Of a DNA stretch of 64,000 nucleotides, positions 52,868 through 62,663 are shown one piece after another (the stretch's first letter is position 1; each line of letters starts with the position of its first letter). The notes under the pieces were generated by a model, which saw only the letters and a list, made by a program, of their open reading frames with translations, was not told the DNA's origin and did not search any database. The stretch comes from Doryteuthis pealeii (Eukaryota > Mollusca > Cephalopoda > Myopsida > Loliginidae), in NCBI GenBank assembly GCA_023376005.1, contig CM042152.1, forward strand, positions 82,342,356 to 82,406,355. The letters run 5' to 3'. The translations under genes were made by a program, and so were the position numbers.

Positions 52868-53779
52868 CTAGCAAATATATGCACCCTACGCTGGTTGTAA
52901 GTATTTATAAGTTTTAATGTAATAAAATATTATATTAAATTAGAAAGGCTAATGAAACTAAATAAGAATGCAGATAAAAAGATTTGAAACAGAGCTGAGT
53001 ATAATCAAAATAGAATGACTGAAACTTATTCTTCCATCATTCCCATCATTCATTGCTAAATTTTCCTAATTTAACTATTTAGTTAAAATAGGAAGTAAAG
53101 AATAAAATTACTATTTTTTCTTCTTGTTAATGAATTTCTTTTAAGATTTATTCGCAAGATTTTTACTCATATTCGTCAAGAGAAATCAAAATAATTAGAA
53201 ATCAATAATACCAAGCATATATTTATTAAAATCAAATGTTTAATATCAATATGCAAATTAGCCTTCCTATTAACACTGTAAACTGTTATTTGGTTGTATA
53301 TATGAATACAATAGCATGTTATTAGTATGTAGATCTAGCCAACGCCGAGGGTCCAGTGGCTTCGGTCCTGGATCTTTACAAGTTAATAGCATCAATCCCA
53401 GGGGGCTATCCCCCCAGGCAATACCTGCCCGCTTGATTTAAAGGGGCAGGGCTGGGTTTATTGCCCAGTGCCTGAGGCGCCCCCCTTGAGGGGGAATACC
53501 GACGGGATCAACGCAATTTTTCACCCGCCACCCATGAGCTTCGGTTTGTGGGTGGTCCCACGTAAATAGGGCCTTGTGCCTAACCCGTACAAGTGGGGTA
53601 CGAGGTAAATACCATGTAGATATGGTCAACAGTATTAATAATATAAAACTATTTTATTAATAATTGAGGTTTGAATAAAAATCATGGAGATGTGATGTAA
53701 ATAACAAAGTAAACTGTGACTTGAGTAGTGATAGTTTCAATTACAGACAGACAAATGCACAATCTCCATTATAATAAGA
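52868..53779 (-). mobile_element. Helitron-like element H1, copy 10, split by retroposon E
   Basis: CTAG at 52868-52871; damaged hairpin ('gcaccctacgctggttg'); 5' TC at 53778-53779. Retroposon E lies at 53343-53613 with a 16-bp imperfect TSD. Removing it restores collinearity. Confidence 0.9.
53343..53613 (+). mobile_element. GC-rich retroposon E, longest copy with TSD
   Basis: Flanks ATGTAGATCTAGCCAA (53327-53342) and ATGTAGATATGGTCAA (53614-53629) form the TSD, with three mismatches. 271 bp, much more GC-rich than its host. Several internal palindromes ('cccagggggctatccccc', 'gcgcccc'). The minus-strand 63-aa frame here is not conserved in the other copies. Confidence 0.85.
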
Positions 53780-53784
53780 TAGTA

Positions 53785-54215
53785 GATATGAGGGTCATTC
53801 AATGAATAAAGGGATTAAAAAATTTTTTAAAAAACAACAATAACAAGAATTTTTTTTCCATAAATGTAAACTCTGCATTATTTGGAATTGTTTTATAGCA
53901 TAAATTATTTTTATCTCTATTCAAAATGGTGGCAAATCAAGGCTTGAAGAGGTCCGTCATCAAATTTTTGGTGACCGAGAAGTGCAAACAACGTGAAATT
54001 TACAGAAGAATGTGTGATATGTACAGAGAAGAATGTTTTAGTCATAAAAATATTTCCAAATGGGCTAAACATGGGTTTGCCACTATTATCCTTGGTCTAA
54101 AAAAACACACTGACTCTCCGATAAAGAAAAAGTTCCAAGTGCAGCAGTTAGTAAAGAAGGTCATGCTGAGTCTTCTCAGACATGAAATGACCAATCACAA
54201 TTGATTTTAAATTAT
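53785..54215 (+). pseudogene. Mariner-type (FLJ37770-like) transposase, internally deleted
   Basis: ATG at 53926 opens a frame with IKFLVTEKCKQREIYRRMCD and ECFSHKNISKWAKHGFAT, the N-terminal helix-turn-helix of this mariner subgroup. It then jumps to KKFQVQQLVKKVML, which belongs to the catalytic part, so the central region is deleted. After that a frameshift occurs; the other frame reads DMK, stop, PITIDF. The left end 'gagggtcattcaatgaataa' (53788) may be the transposon terminus. Not functional. Confidence 0.8.
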
Positions 54216-54301
54216 TACATAGATTGAACATTATACAGTGAAAATTCCAGCTTAAATTGTAATAATTACATACAAAACTATGCACTTATTCATCCATATA
54301 T

Positions 54302-54304
<3 letters not shown>

Positions 54305-54361
<57 letters not shown>

Positions 54362-54362
54362 T
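54305..54362. repeat. (TA)n(CA)n microsatellite
   Basis: TA units followed by CA units. Similar tracts at 54555-54615, and a TG/TGCATACA array at 54904-55017. Confidence 0.95.
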
Positions 54363-54555
54363 AATCCTATTCGTAAACTCTTGCGGTAAGAAAAAAAAAA
54401 CGGCAAAAAGTTTGTTAGTAAAAATATACTACAAAACTTCACCTGGGGAAAAAAAAATAAAATAAAAATTTTTAAAAAAGACCAAGAGGGTCACACCAAC
54501 CGAAAATAATCAATTTACATTATGACACTTGGCCAAAAGAAAGAAAAAAAAAAAA

Positions 54556-54614
<59 letters not shown>

Positions 54615-54619
54615 GCCAG

Positions 54620-55030
54620 CCAAAAGCAAGGCTTAGTCATCTAACAAGTAAATTTAAGTAATATTTTAAGTTAGTAAATTCCAAATGCAAAATAAAGAAG
54701 GTTAGAGAAATGTCATGACATTACTAGAAATGTTAAGTATTGAAGATTTTAACAGCTAAAAAAGATTGTTGTAATTAGCTAAACGTCTTCAAGTCAAAAT
54801 TTATGTAAAAAAAAAAAAAAAAAATGGAATAAGAATAAGTTTGACAAATGATCTACAAAATTATTTACAATTTTGTGCTGGAAAAGAATAAAATTCTTTT
54901 TGCTATGTGTGTATGTGTGTATGCATACATATGTGTGTGTGTGTGTGCATACATATGTGTGTGTGTGCGTGTGTGCATACATATGTGTGTGTGTGTGCGT
55001 GTGTGCATACATGTGTGTTCTTAGAGTCAG
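54620..55030. other. No gene seen; TG/CATACA array
   Basis: 54904-55017 is built of 'tgtgtgcatacatatg' units with a period of about 36 bp. Otherwise AT-rich. Confidence 0.7.
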
Positions 55031-55054
55031 TTTTATATTGAAACAATGCTAAGA

Positions 55055-55265
55055 AGTCGTTATTTACTAAGGTTAACTTAGTGTGTGGCACAAGGTCAGA
55101 AGTAGAGGACACAGTGAGAATCAAACTCATCAACAATATTCTGCTTGTTTAGCTCACTAACCAATACACTAAAATGACAAGGTGTCCAAACTAAACGTAG
55201 TTTTAAATTTAATTCAAGGTCAGAAGTACAGAGCATTTAGAAGGGATTGAGCTCACTAAGTAAAA
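55055..55265 (-). mobile_element. SINE S3, one copy plus a fragment
   Basis: 'gttaacttagtgtgtggcac', B box 'gtgagaatcaaactcatc', A box 'ctcactaaccaatacact', followed by a second partial body 'aaggtcagaagtacagagca'. Confidence 0.8.
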
Positions 55266-55508
55266 AAAGTCAGGGCGGCCTAAAGTCGGTATCAGCCAGT
55301 CAGCGAGGGAGTCTATCCCCTTTTCACTTGCGCTAGACCAAGGAGTTTATTTTAGCGTCTGAGGTGGAGCGCCGCACCTACCATCAGCTCCTTACTTTAC
55401 CGCACAGATCCCTGTGCTACTCATATGCTGAGTTGGCGAGGACCAGTATCAAACTAGGAACCTTGTGGTTTCTAGCCGAACGCTCTACCGACTTGAGCTA
55501 ACCAGTCA
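55266..55508 (-). mobile_element. SINE family L, full length, minus strand
   Basis: 'gtcagggcggcctaaagtcg' (tail side) to the B box 'agtatcaaactaggaacc' and A box 'ctctaccgacttgagctaac'. Confidence 0.9.
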
Positions 55509-55572
55509 GTATTAATCGATTGTAGACAGAAAATTAAAAATTAAAAAATAAACAAAAATGTCACATTTTTTT

Positions 55573-55893
55573 AAAGTACGCGTCCTGCATCCCTGACGCA
55601 TAAAAATCTAAAAGGATTCAGTAAAATCATATCCAAGCGTCCCAGTGTCTTTCTTTTTTCTTCCCTGACCATTTCATGTTAACTGTAAATACATTTCAAT
55701 ATTTTCTTAAAAATGAATTACATAGGATAGGGTAGAGAATAGGGGTTAGACAGCTTTAGTTGTTTCCCTAGTTCATAAATAAATAAAAAGATCATACAAT
55801 TTATTAAGAAACTTTATAAATTTTCCCGGGGACTTATTCAAAGCAAATATGTGCGTCACAAGACACACTAAATCAAAAAGCTATCGGCATCAC
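55573..55893 (-). mobile_element. MITE family M, minus strand
   Basis: Left 'tacgcgtcctgcatccctga', right 'aaaaagctatcggcatcaca'. Same order as 45.7 kb, inverted. Confidence 0.8.
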
Positions 55894-55899
55894 AGTAAG

Positions 55900-57045
55900 C
55901 ATATTAAAAGATGAAATTATATGAATAGAAATTTTTTATATTTTATATTTTACTCTCACTTATTCATTTTTGATATCCAATGTTAAATAATGCATAAATA
56001 AACATGCATAGTAATAAAGATTACATAAAAGAAATAAAAATCATGTAAAGAAGTTTCAAACCCAATTCACAGGCTATAAATATAAAAGTCTCATAGAAAT
56101 GGCAGGGATTTTAAGGGATCTTATTTTTCAGAGTTACAAAAAGAGAGAAAAAAAAGAGACAGAAGACGAAGAGAAAAGAAAAAGAAAAAGAAAGAGGAAA
56201 AAAAAGAAAGAAAAAGAAACAAGAAAATGAAAAAGAAAGAAATGTTAATATTTTGTCCATATTGTTTTATGCTTGGTAAATATATCCTTTTGTCAGCAGT
56301 GTATGGGGGGGGGATAAATACTTTTTTTTTAAAAATTCATAAACAGAATAAAAGAAAAACAATTATAAAAACTGAGACAAAATGTCTTCTAAATAAATTC
56401 AAAAGGAAGAAGAAATCTTTTTTTTAAAAGTTCCACTTTTCTTTTCCTTATCTCATAATAAAACACAAGTTCAATTTTCTTTGCTGTTTTTGTTGTCAAA
56501 ATTAAAAACTAGAACAACAAATTCTTTTTCTTTTTTTTAAATAATAATAATGGCAGATGAAAAAACAAAAAACTGCACTTTAAAAAAAAAACCAAAAAAA
56601 AAACTGGTACTCACAAAATGTAAAAGAAGCCAATTCAGTTGGAGTGAACAAAGTACGAAACAGTACTTATCTGTGAATAAAAGGCTCTACTCATCTTTTC
56701 TCGACTCTTAATAATTGTCCTAAATGTGAAACAGCAGAGGCCAAGCATGGAATTCACACACATTGCTTAGGTCACTAATTTGTTTAAGTAGCAACGGGTT
56801 CGCCCCCCCCCCAACTGCTGAGTTAATAACCTGCAGTATTTTTAGTGTAGGTGGATGTCAACATTTACATAACAGTCATAATAGTCCAATAAAGTAATAA
56901 TGAACACATACACATGTGTGTGTATATATATATATATATATGTCACATATGTGTATGGAAGTAGGCATGGCTGATGGTGGTTATCATCAAGAAAAATGGA
57001 GAAGAGTTCAAATTTCCAATAAACGCTGCTTGTATTTCATTTACG
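55900..57045. other. No gene seen
   Basis: A/G-rich AAAGAAAAAG tract at about 56140-56250, poly-A and poly-T runs, C-run at 56803. The 66-aa plus-strand frame at 56227 is A-rich noise. Confidence 0.6.
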
Positions 57046-57058
57046 CTAAGGTCTTTGG

Positions 57059-57625
57059 TTTTGGTTTGGTTTACAGCATATCAACCTCAGTGGGTCATTT
57101 AATGCTGACAAATTTTCGAAATAAATTCATTCTTAACAGATACTCAATTATTTTTATGAACACATTTTCCTATTTAACCCATAGATGAGACTCTAACAGG
57201 TACTACCACTCCGGGTCAGAGTGAACCAGGGTGCAATGGTGATGAAGGGGTGCTCCAGGACTAAAGAACTGGAACATCACTATGAGATGAGTGATTAATG
57301 TCATTCCCAGGACATGAAGACCTTCAGCCACAACCTTCTAGCACCCATATGATAAAAAGGGCTGGGGCTTGCCATAAGGGCAATAGGTTGGGGCAATCAT
57401 ATAGGTGCTAGGGCTTGACGTGACCAAGCAATTGATCGGAGTGGGCCTCTCCGACCGCCTATCTAGCCTAAGTAAGGGTCTAAGCAGTGTTGCATGTCAT
57501 GGACTGTTCATCCACCAGAATTCCATCCTTAAGCATCATGGGCCAACAGGTGGCCTCATTGGGGGAGTCTTACCCCTCTGCAAAAGTGTAGTCGGTGTAT
57601 TCTAACGCCCAAGCCGAAAGGGCAG
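57059..57625 (-). mobile_element. SINE family A, full length with 12-bp TSD
   Basis: Flanked by TAAGGTCTTTGG at 57047-57058 and 57626-57637. 567 bp. 5' end on the minus strand 'ctgccctttcggcttgggcg'; tail 'ttgatatgctgtaaacca'. About 35 bp missing near 57257. Confidence 0.92.
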
Positions 57626-57637
57626 TAAGGTCTTTGG

Positions 57638-57727
57638 GAAAGGCATGAATCCAATTTGTTTTCCTGACCTTGGAAGGACAACTGGTCTAGTCAACTGATT
57701 TGAAACCCCCTACCAATACACCATGAG
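57638..57727 (-). mobile_element. SINE family D fragment
   Basis: 'gggaaaggcatgaatccaat' and 'caactggtctag' match D in pieces. It ends with 'accaatacaccatgag', a tRNA-like A box on the minus strand. Confidence 0.5.
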
Positions 57728-57837
57728 TCTATGTGGCAGGGTAAAAACACATTAATTCCTACATTGCAAGGATGCACACTATTTGTAATGGTTATCATTG
57801 TAAGAAAGGAAATTTGTGACCCAAACTCAAATCCTGG

Positions 57838-58125
57838 ATGAATGTTAGTGTTCCATTTTGTGATAAGTTATTTACTAAGTTTAACTAGTGAGAATCAAAC
57901 TCATTAACAATGGTCTGCTAATCTGGCTTCCTAACCACTACACCACATGAGGTGCCCATAGTTATTTACTAAGCTAAGCTTAGATGTGGCACAAGGCCAG
58001 ACGTACGGGGGTGCCCAATGAGAATCAAACTCATTCTAAGCTAAGCTATAGGGTGCCCAATGAGAATCAAACTCACTATCAATGGTCTGCTAATCTGGCT
58101 TCCTAACCAATACACCACATGAATA
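57838..58125 (-). mobile_element. SINE S3, two to three overlapping copies
   Basis: 'gtgagaatcaaactcattaa' plus 'cctaaccactacaccacatg', then 'ttactaagctaagcttagat', 'ccaatgagaatcaaactca' and a second head ending 58125. Partial tandem duplication of the body. Confidence 0.85.
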
Positions 58126-58238
58126 CAAAGTCAATAAAATAAGAGGATGAAAAAGAATTTTTCTTTTTTAATCCATGATGCAAAATTGTCTTACATAGAA
58201 ACATGTTGAAAAATGAAATAAAAAATGAATTAGAAATA

Positions 58239-58426
58239 GATCACTAATTAGGACTGAACCTATTCTAGTAGTGACCACCCCGTGGAGATTTGAACAGGTT
58301 TAAATTCAGAGATCTCCTTCTCCTAGACTGGTTGCCTAACCAAGATTAAAGAGCCCAGTCTGCCCTAATATTTACCCATAGCTGAGGTGGTCACAACTAG
58401 AATAGGCTCAGTCCTAATTAGTGATC
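58239..58426. mobile_element. SINE D fragment inside 40-bp inverted repeats
   Basis: Arms 58239-58279 and 58384-58426 ('gatcactaattaggactgaa' against 'cagtcctaattagtgatc') enclose a D body piece. One arm-like unit also follows the D copy at 28.69 kb. Confidence 0.8.
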
Positions 58427-58429
58427 ATC

Positions 58430-58940
58430 CTCCACACATTACTACAACAACGAACATTACATTTTTTTTTTGTTTTATGTGACATTGTTTATATTGTGTA
58501 ATGTGTGAAAATAAACCATTGTCTTCTTCTATGAAAAAATTTTTTTTTTTTTAATCCATGATGCAAACTGCCTTACAGAGAAACATGTTGCCTTTTGGTA
58601 TTAGTGTTTGACAACTATCAGCGCCAAATAATGGTCACATTTTCATGCATGGGGAGGGCCCCAGAGAGTTAAGAAAAAAAAAAACAAAAAAAAAAAAAAA
58701 ACTCAATAAAATAAACGTCACTGGCAAGAGAGAGAAAGACTATTGATTCAACCTTTTACTCTAGATAAAATGATTGATTCAACCTTTCAATATTGTTTGA
58801 TTGCTAACACACTTAATTAGTCTAAAAACATCGGAATATAAAACATCAAAAAAAAAAAATAAACTAAAAAAAAAACTTATTCATTAATGCAACTGATATT
58901 ATCAATGATCTAACAGCAATAATCATAAAAAGAATTTTAA
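58430..58940. other. No gene seen; poly(A) and poly(T) runs
   Basis: AT-rich; no recognised repeat. Confidence 0.6.
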
Positions 58941-58945
58941 ATAAA

Positions 58946-59160
58946 GCCGTCAGGGTGGCCTAAAGTCAGGATCAGCCAAACAGTGAGGGAGTCTACTCAC
59001 TTTTCACTAGTGTTAGATCAAGGAGATTGTTTTGGTGTCTGAGGTGGTGCGCCACACCTACCATCAGTTCCTTACTTTCCCCACACAGATTGAAGCTGTG
59101 CTACTCATACTGAGTTGGCAAGAGACGGTATCGTAATCTGAAACCTTGTGGTTCCTGACT
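58946..59160 (-). mobile_element. SINE family L, head-truncated, minus strand
   Basis: 'gtcagggtggcctaaagtca' through 'gtgctactcatactgagttg' to 'ctgaaaccttgtggttcctg'. The A box is absent. Confidence 0.85.
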
Positions 59161-59684
59161 GAAAGATTTGAAACAGAGGGGAGTATAATTGAAAAATAGA
59201 ACAACTGAAACTTATTCTTCCATGACTCCCGTCTTTCATTGCTATATTTTCCTAATTTAACTATTTAGTTAAAATAGGAAGTAAAGAATAAAATTACAGT
59301 TATTTCTTCTTGTTAATGGATTTCTTTTTAAGATCTATCCCCAAGATTTATGCTCATATTCATTAAATAAAACCAAACAATTAGAAATCAATAATATTAA
59401 GTACATATTTATTTAAATCAAATTTTTAATATCAATATGCAAATTAGTCTTCCAGTTCACACAGTAAACCACTATTTTGTTGTATATATAAATACAATTG
59501 CATGTTATTAGTATGTAGATATGGTTAACAGTATTAATAATGTAAAACAATTTTATTGAAAATTGAGGTTTAAATAAAAATAAAATCATGGAAAATGTGA
59601 TGTAAATAACTAAGGAAATTTGACTTTAGAAATATAGTTTCAGTTACAGACAGAAAAACACACACAATCTCCATTATAATAAGA
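59161..59684 (-). mobile_element. Helitron-like element H1, copy 11, 3'-truncated
   Basis: Begins within the body ('aaagatttgaaacagag') and ends with the intact 5' TC side (GA at 59683-59684). The hairpin end is missing. Confidence 0.88.
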
Positions 59685-59701
59685 TTTATTACCATTAATA
59701 G

Positions 59702-59920
59702 AGCCCCCACCCCATTGAAATTTGTGAAATACCAGAGATTCATAATCACTGGCAAAAATTAAAAAGTGACTTCAGCAATTTGTCAGAAAGTGAATCCGAA
59801 ATTTCAAGAGACACTCAAACGGATTGGGATTCAATAGACCAAACACAAAATGATGACGATTCTTCTTCAGATGATGAAGGGGGAATCCATTTTTCAATGC
59901 GAGGAAATGGTGCAAAATAA
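59702..59920 (+). CDS. Possible terminal exon of an unidentified gene
   Basis: After AG at 59700-59701 one frame is open for 72 codons to TAA at 59918-59920. It reads IEICEIPEIHNHWQKLKSDF, then SNLSESESEISRDTQTDWDS, then DDDSSSDDEGGIHFSMRGNG. The acidic, serine-rich end resembles a disordered, phosphorylatable C-terminus and its codon content is unlike the AT-rich surroundings. AATAAA follows at 59996 and 60065. The pyrimidine tract before the AG is weak, and Helitron copy 11 ends only 17 bp upstream. I do not recognise the protein; a truncated retrocopy is the alternative. Confidence 0.45.
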   Translation, partial: SPHPIEICEIPEIHNHWQKLKSDFSNLSESESEISRDTQTDWDSIDQTQNDDDSSSDDEGGIHFSMRGNGAK

Positions 59921-59995
59921 ATTGTGGATCCACTTATCACAACCCACGTCTTTCTGGGAGGGGAGGGGAGGGGTTCCTTTTAATGGTACTCCAAG

Positions 59996-60070
59996 AATAA
60001 AAATCCAATACCCTAAATGACATGACTTCTTTAGATTCTTTTTTTTTTTCCCCAAATCTGTTTTAATAAA
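59996..60070 (+). promoter_or_regulatory. Candidate poly(A) signals
   Basis: AATAAA at 59996-60001 and 60065-60070, 76 and 145 bp after the TAA of the possible terminal exon. In AT-rich DNA such motifs are common, so support is weak by itself. Confidence 0.35.
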
Positions 60071-60371
60071 AATTGATAAATTGTAGTTATGGACTGTTGT
60101 CCCCTTAAAAGGGATACAATCAGACAAGATTGTAGTCAGGTGGAAGAACAAGTCAACACGTTCGTAGATTTAAGATAGAGGGTGTTATTGCAGAGAGATA
60201 CAATAAGACAGACACGAAATAGTGAGGTACGCTACTAATCCTCAAAGCCACTGTTGTGTCCTTAAAAGAGATACAATAGACAAGGTTGTTAGCTGGTTTT
60301 CATTTTAATTTTTTTTAAATTTGAGTCTCATTTTTTGATCGCACTTCATATTTGGTAGGATAGTGGACTGT

Positions 60372-60867
60372 TAGTTGGTTGATTTTACGACATGTCAACA
60401 CTTGTTGGGTATTTTATGCCGAATACATTTTTTTATTCATTCTTGTTGGGTATTCAATTTGTTTTAAAACTGAATTTCTTTTTTTAAAACAATTTCAATT
60501 TATTTAAGCCATAGATGGGATCCTAACAGGTACTACCAAATCAAGGCAGGGTGGACCTGGGAGTAATGGCAATGAAGGGGTAAGCCACATTTCCCATTAG
60601 ATGCAGTTTAACATCATACACTAAGACCTTCAGCCACTGTCTTGTAGCACATATATGATAAAAAAGATTTTGGCTTTGCTCTAAGGGCAATAAGGTTGGG
60701 ACAATCATATAGGTGCTAGGGCTTGACATGACCAGACGATTTAACAGAGGGGGCCTATCTGACTGCCCATCTAGCCTAAGTAGGGGTCTAAGTGGAGTGT
60801 TGCATGCCATGGATTCTGCCATTAAGCATCACGGGTTACTAAATGCCCAGCCAACATGGCTGGTCTT
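60372..60867 (-). mobile_element. SINE family B/A hybrid
   Basis: The tail 'gattttacgacatgtcaac' and middle 'gagtaatggcaatgaagggg' are B-like, while the far part ('cataggtgctagggcttgac', 'ctagcctaagtaggg') is A-like. It shows A and B form a continuum. Confidence 0.8.
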
Positions 60868-60869
60868 GG

Positions 60870-61265
60870 GAGCCAACCTGTAAATTCCTTAAAGGATGCC
60901 ATTAATGAACTTGACTAAAATGAATTAGAACTCCTTGTTTTGATGGTAATACAGTTGCTTCTGAGGTGGCCAATATCAAACCACGGTCCTTGAAGATGGG
61001 AAAAAGTTTCACTCAACTTTTCTGTTTTTCTAAGTTGAACATATATACTTTTTTTTTCTTTAAGTATACTCATTTTTTTATATTGAATTTCTGTATTTTT
61101 CTTTACATTATAATCTATTCTAAATTACCTGGCACACCCTCTAATATACAAAGTGACCTATAATGCACAAATACTTAAAACTAGTTTTACAGACACACAC
61201 ACACACACTATATATATACATACATACATATAAATAAATTAAAGGTAATTTTAAGGCCAGGGTAT
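60870..61265. other. No gene seen
   Basis: AT-rich with CA/TA microsatellite at about 61193-61235. Confidence 0.6.
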
Positions 61266-61267
61266 AG

Positions 61268-61388
61268 GCCTGGTTTAACTCAGTCAGTAGAGCATCTAGC
61301 TAGGAACCACAAAGTTCTGGGTTCGATACTGGCCCTCACCAACTCAGCATATGAATAGCACAAGGATCTGTGCAGTAAAGTGAGGACA
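61268..61388 (+). mobile_element. SINE family L, 3'-truncated
   Basis: 'ggcctggtttaactcagtca' and 'gggttcgatactggccc' to 'gcagtaaagtgagga', then joined to an A fragment ('catgaccagccgattgattg'). Confidence 0.85.
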
Positions 61389-61409
61389 TGACCAGCCGAT
61401 TGATTGAAG

Positions 61410-61485
61410 GGGGTCTCCAAAAGTGAATGTGATAGAGTGATTGGACTTTGAACTCACATGTTAACCACTACACCACAGAGACCCC
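61410..61485 (-). mobile_element. tRNA-like SINE head fragment
   Basis: On the minus strand 'tgtggtgtagtggttaacat' (A box) and 'gagttcaaagtccaatcac' (degenerate B box). Confidence 0.55.
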
Positions 61486-61579
61486 CCACCAGTAATTTTT
61501 GGCAACACAAATATTAAACCTTGACAAACATCCATTATGAGCATGTACATATAGTACATTATAAATGTAATTATATCAT

Positions 61580-61690
61580 TTACAGACACACACACATTTA
61601 TTTACACACATATACCCATACATACATACATACATACCCACATAGAGACATATCCACATACATACAGACAGACATACATACATATATAAG
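61580..61690. repeat. (ACAT)n-like microsatellite
   Basis: CACACA, ACATACAT and ACAGACAG units, imperfect. Confidence 0.9.
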
Positions 61691-61699
61691 TGTTAACTG

Positions 61700-62125
61700 C
61701 ACTCCCTCTTTAGATTAAGGGGGTCTAGAGGATAATTAAAGGCTTTTGAGATATGACAATCCTTGATGTTATTAGTCACATCTGTTGCCTTTCATCAGAC
61801 CTACTTTAATAAGCAGTTGCATAAATTTCCTATAACTGTCGAGCCTTTTCTTTTTAGCCCAGATAATTTAAACACCCCCCCACACCACACACATAATAAT
61901 CAAGCAGATTAACAACTGGAGTTTTATCTCCCCCACCACCACCCACACACACCCACCCATCATCAATTTACATTTTTTCAGAAAACATGACCAACAAGGG
62001 CAATAGTAATGTCAAACAAAAATTGAACGGGGGGGGGGCACATTTTTAACACCATCATTTTTATTGATTATACAGCCGACCCTTAAATTTGCAACAGATT
62101 TGAATTTAAGAAATAATACAATGTA
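61700..62125. other. No gene seen
   Basis: Several C-, CA- and G-rich runs (61873, 61930, 62030). Confidence 0.6.
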
Positions 62126-62129
62126 TACA

Positions 62130-62420
62130 ATCATCATCATGTCACGCTAGCAGCACAGATATCCATGACAATCTCTCGCCTACCATCCCTATCATTCATT
62201 GCCCTTGGGAGGTCCTCTTGTGCAGCATCCAGTATCCACACTGAGCTGGTCAATATACATCTTTGCTAGACGACCCACACTGATATGTATGGGCTGGCTT
62301 CCATAGGAGAACATCACTTATGAGTTCGTTCTTGCTTCTACAGCAGTGTCCAGTGTGCCTTGTTCGCCTTACATGGATGGTTTGTGCGATATGGAGCAAG
62401 TGGCCGTACAGCTATTGTTT
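62130..62420 (-). pseudogene. LINE ORF2 C-terminal fragment, minus strand
   Basis: In shifting frames: YGHLLHIAQTIHVRRTRHTG, then RSKNELISDVLLWKP, KMYIDQLSVDTG and EDLPRAMNDRDGRREIVMDI, ending at TGA. Same C-terminal order as the 12-kb fragment, with at least two frameshifts. Confidence 0.8.
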
Positions 62421-62487
62421 CCACGTCTTGTGCTCATGGAGGTGCTCATGTCATAGGAAGTGGACTTGACTGTTTGCATTCCACATA

Positions 62488-62598
62488 GCACTAATACCCT
62501 TGGGGAAGGTATGAATCCTACTATTCTCCCCACTTAGCAATGGATAAATAGTAGAGCAACCAGTCTAGGAGAAGGAAAACTCTGAATTCAAACCAGTT
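62488..62598 (+). mobile_element. SINE family D fragment
   Basis: 'aatacccttggggaaggtat' through 'aaccagtctaggagaaggaa' to 'gaattcaaaccag'. Head absent. Confidence 0.8.
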
Positions 62599-62663
62599 GT
62601 AGACCTGGAGAGGGATAGGCTCCATCAAGGTATTCCTGCTCAAGACAAGCTACAGGTAGCTGT

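Noticed and set aside
53438..53629. 63-aa frame in retroposon E and a related frame at 44936
   Set aside because: Frames differ among the four copies and are broken at 26.2 and 49.9 kb.
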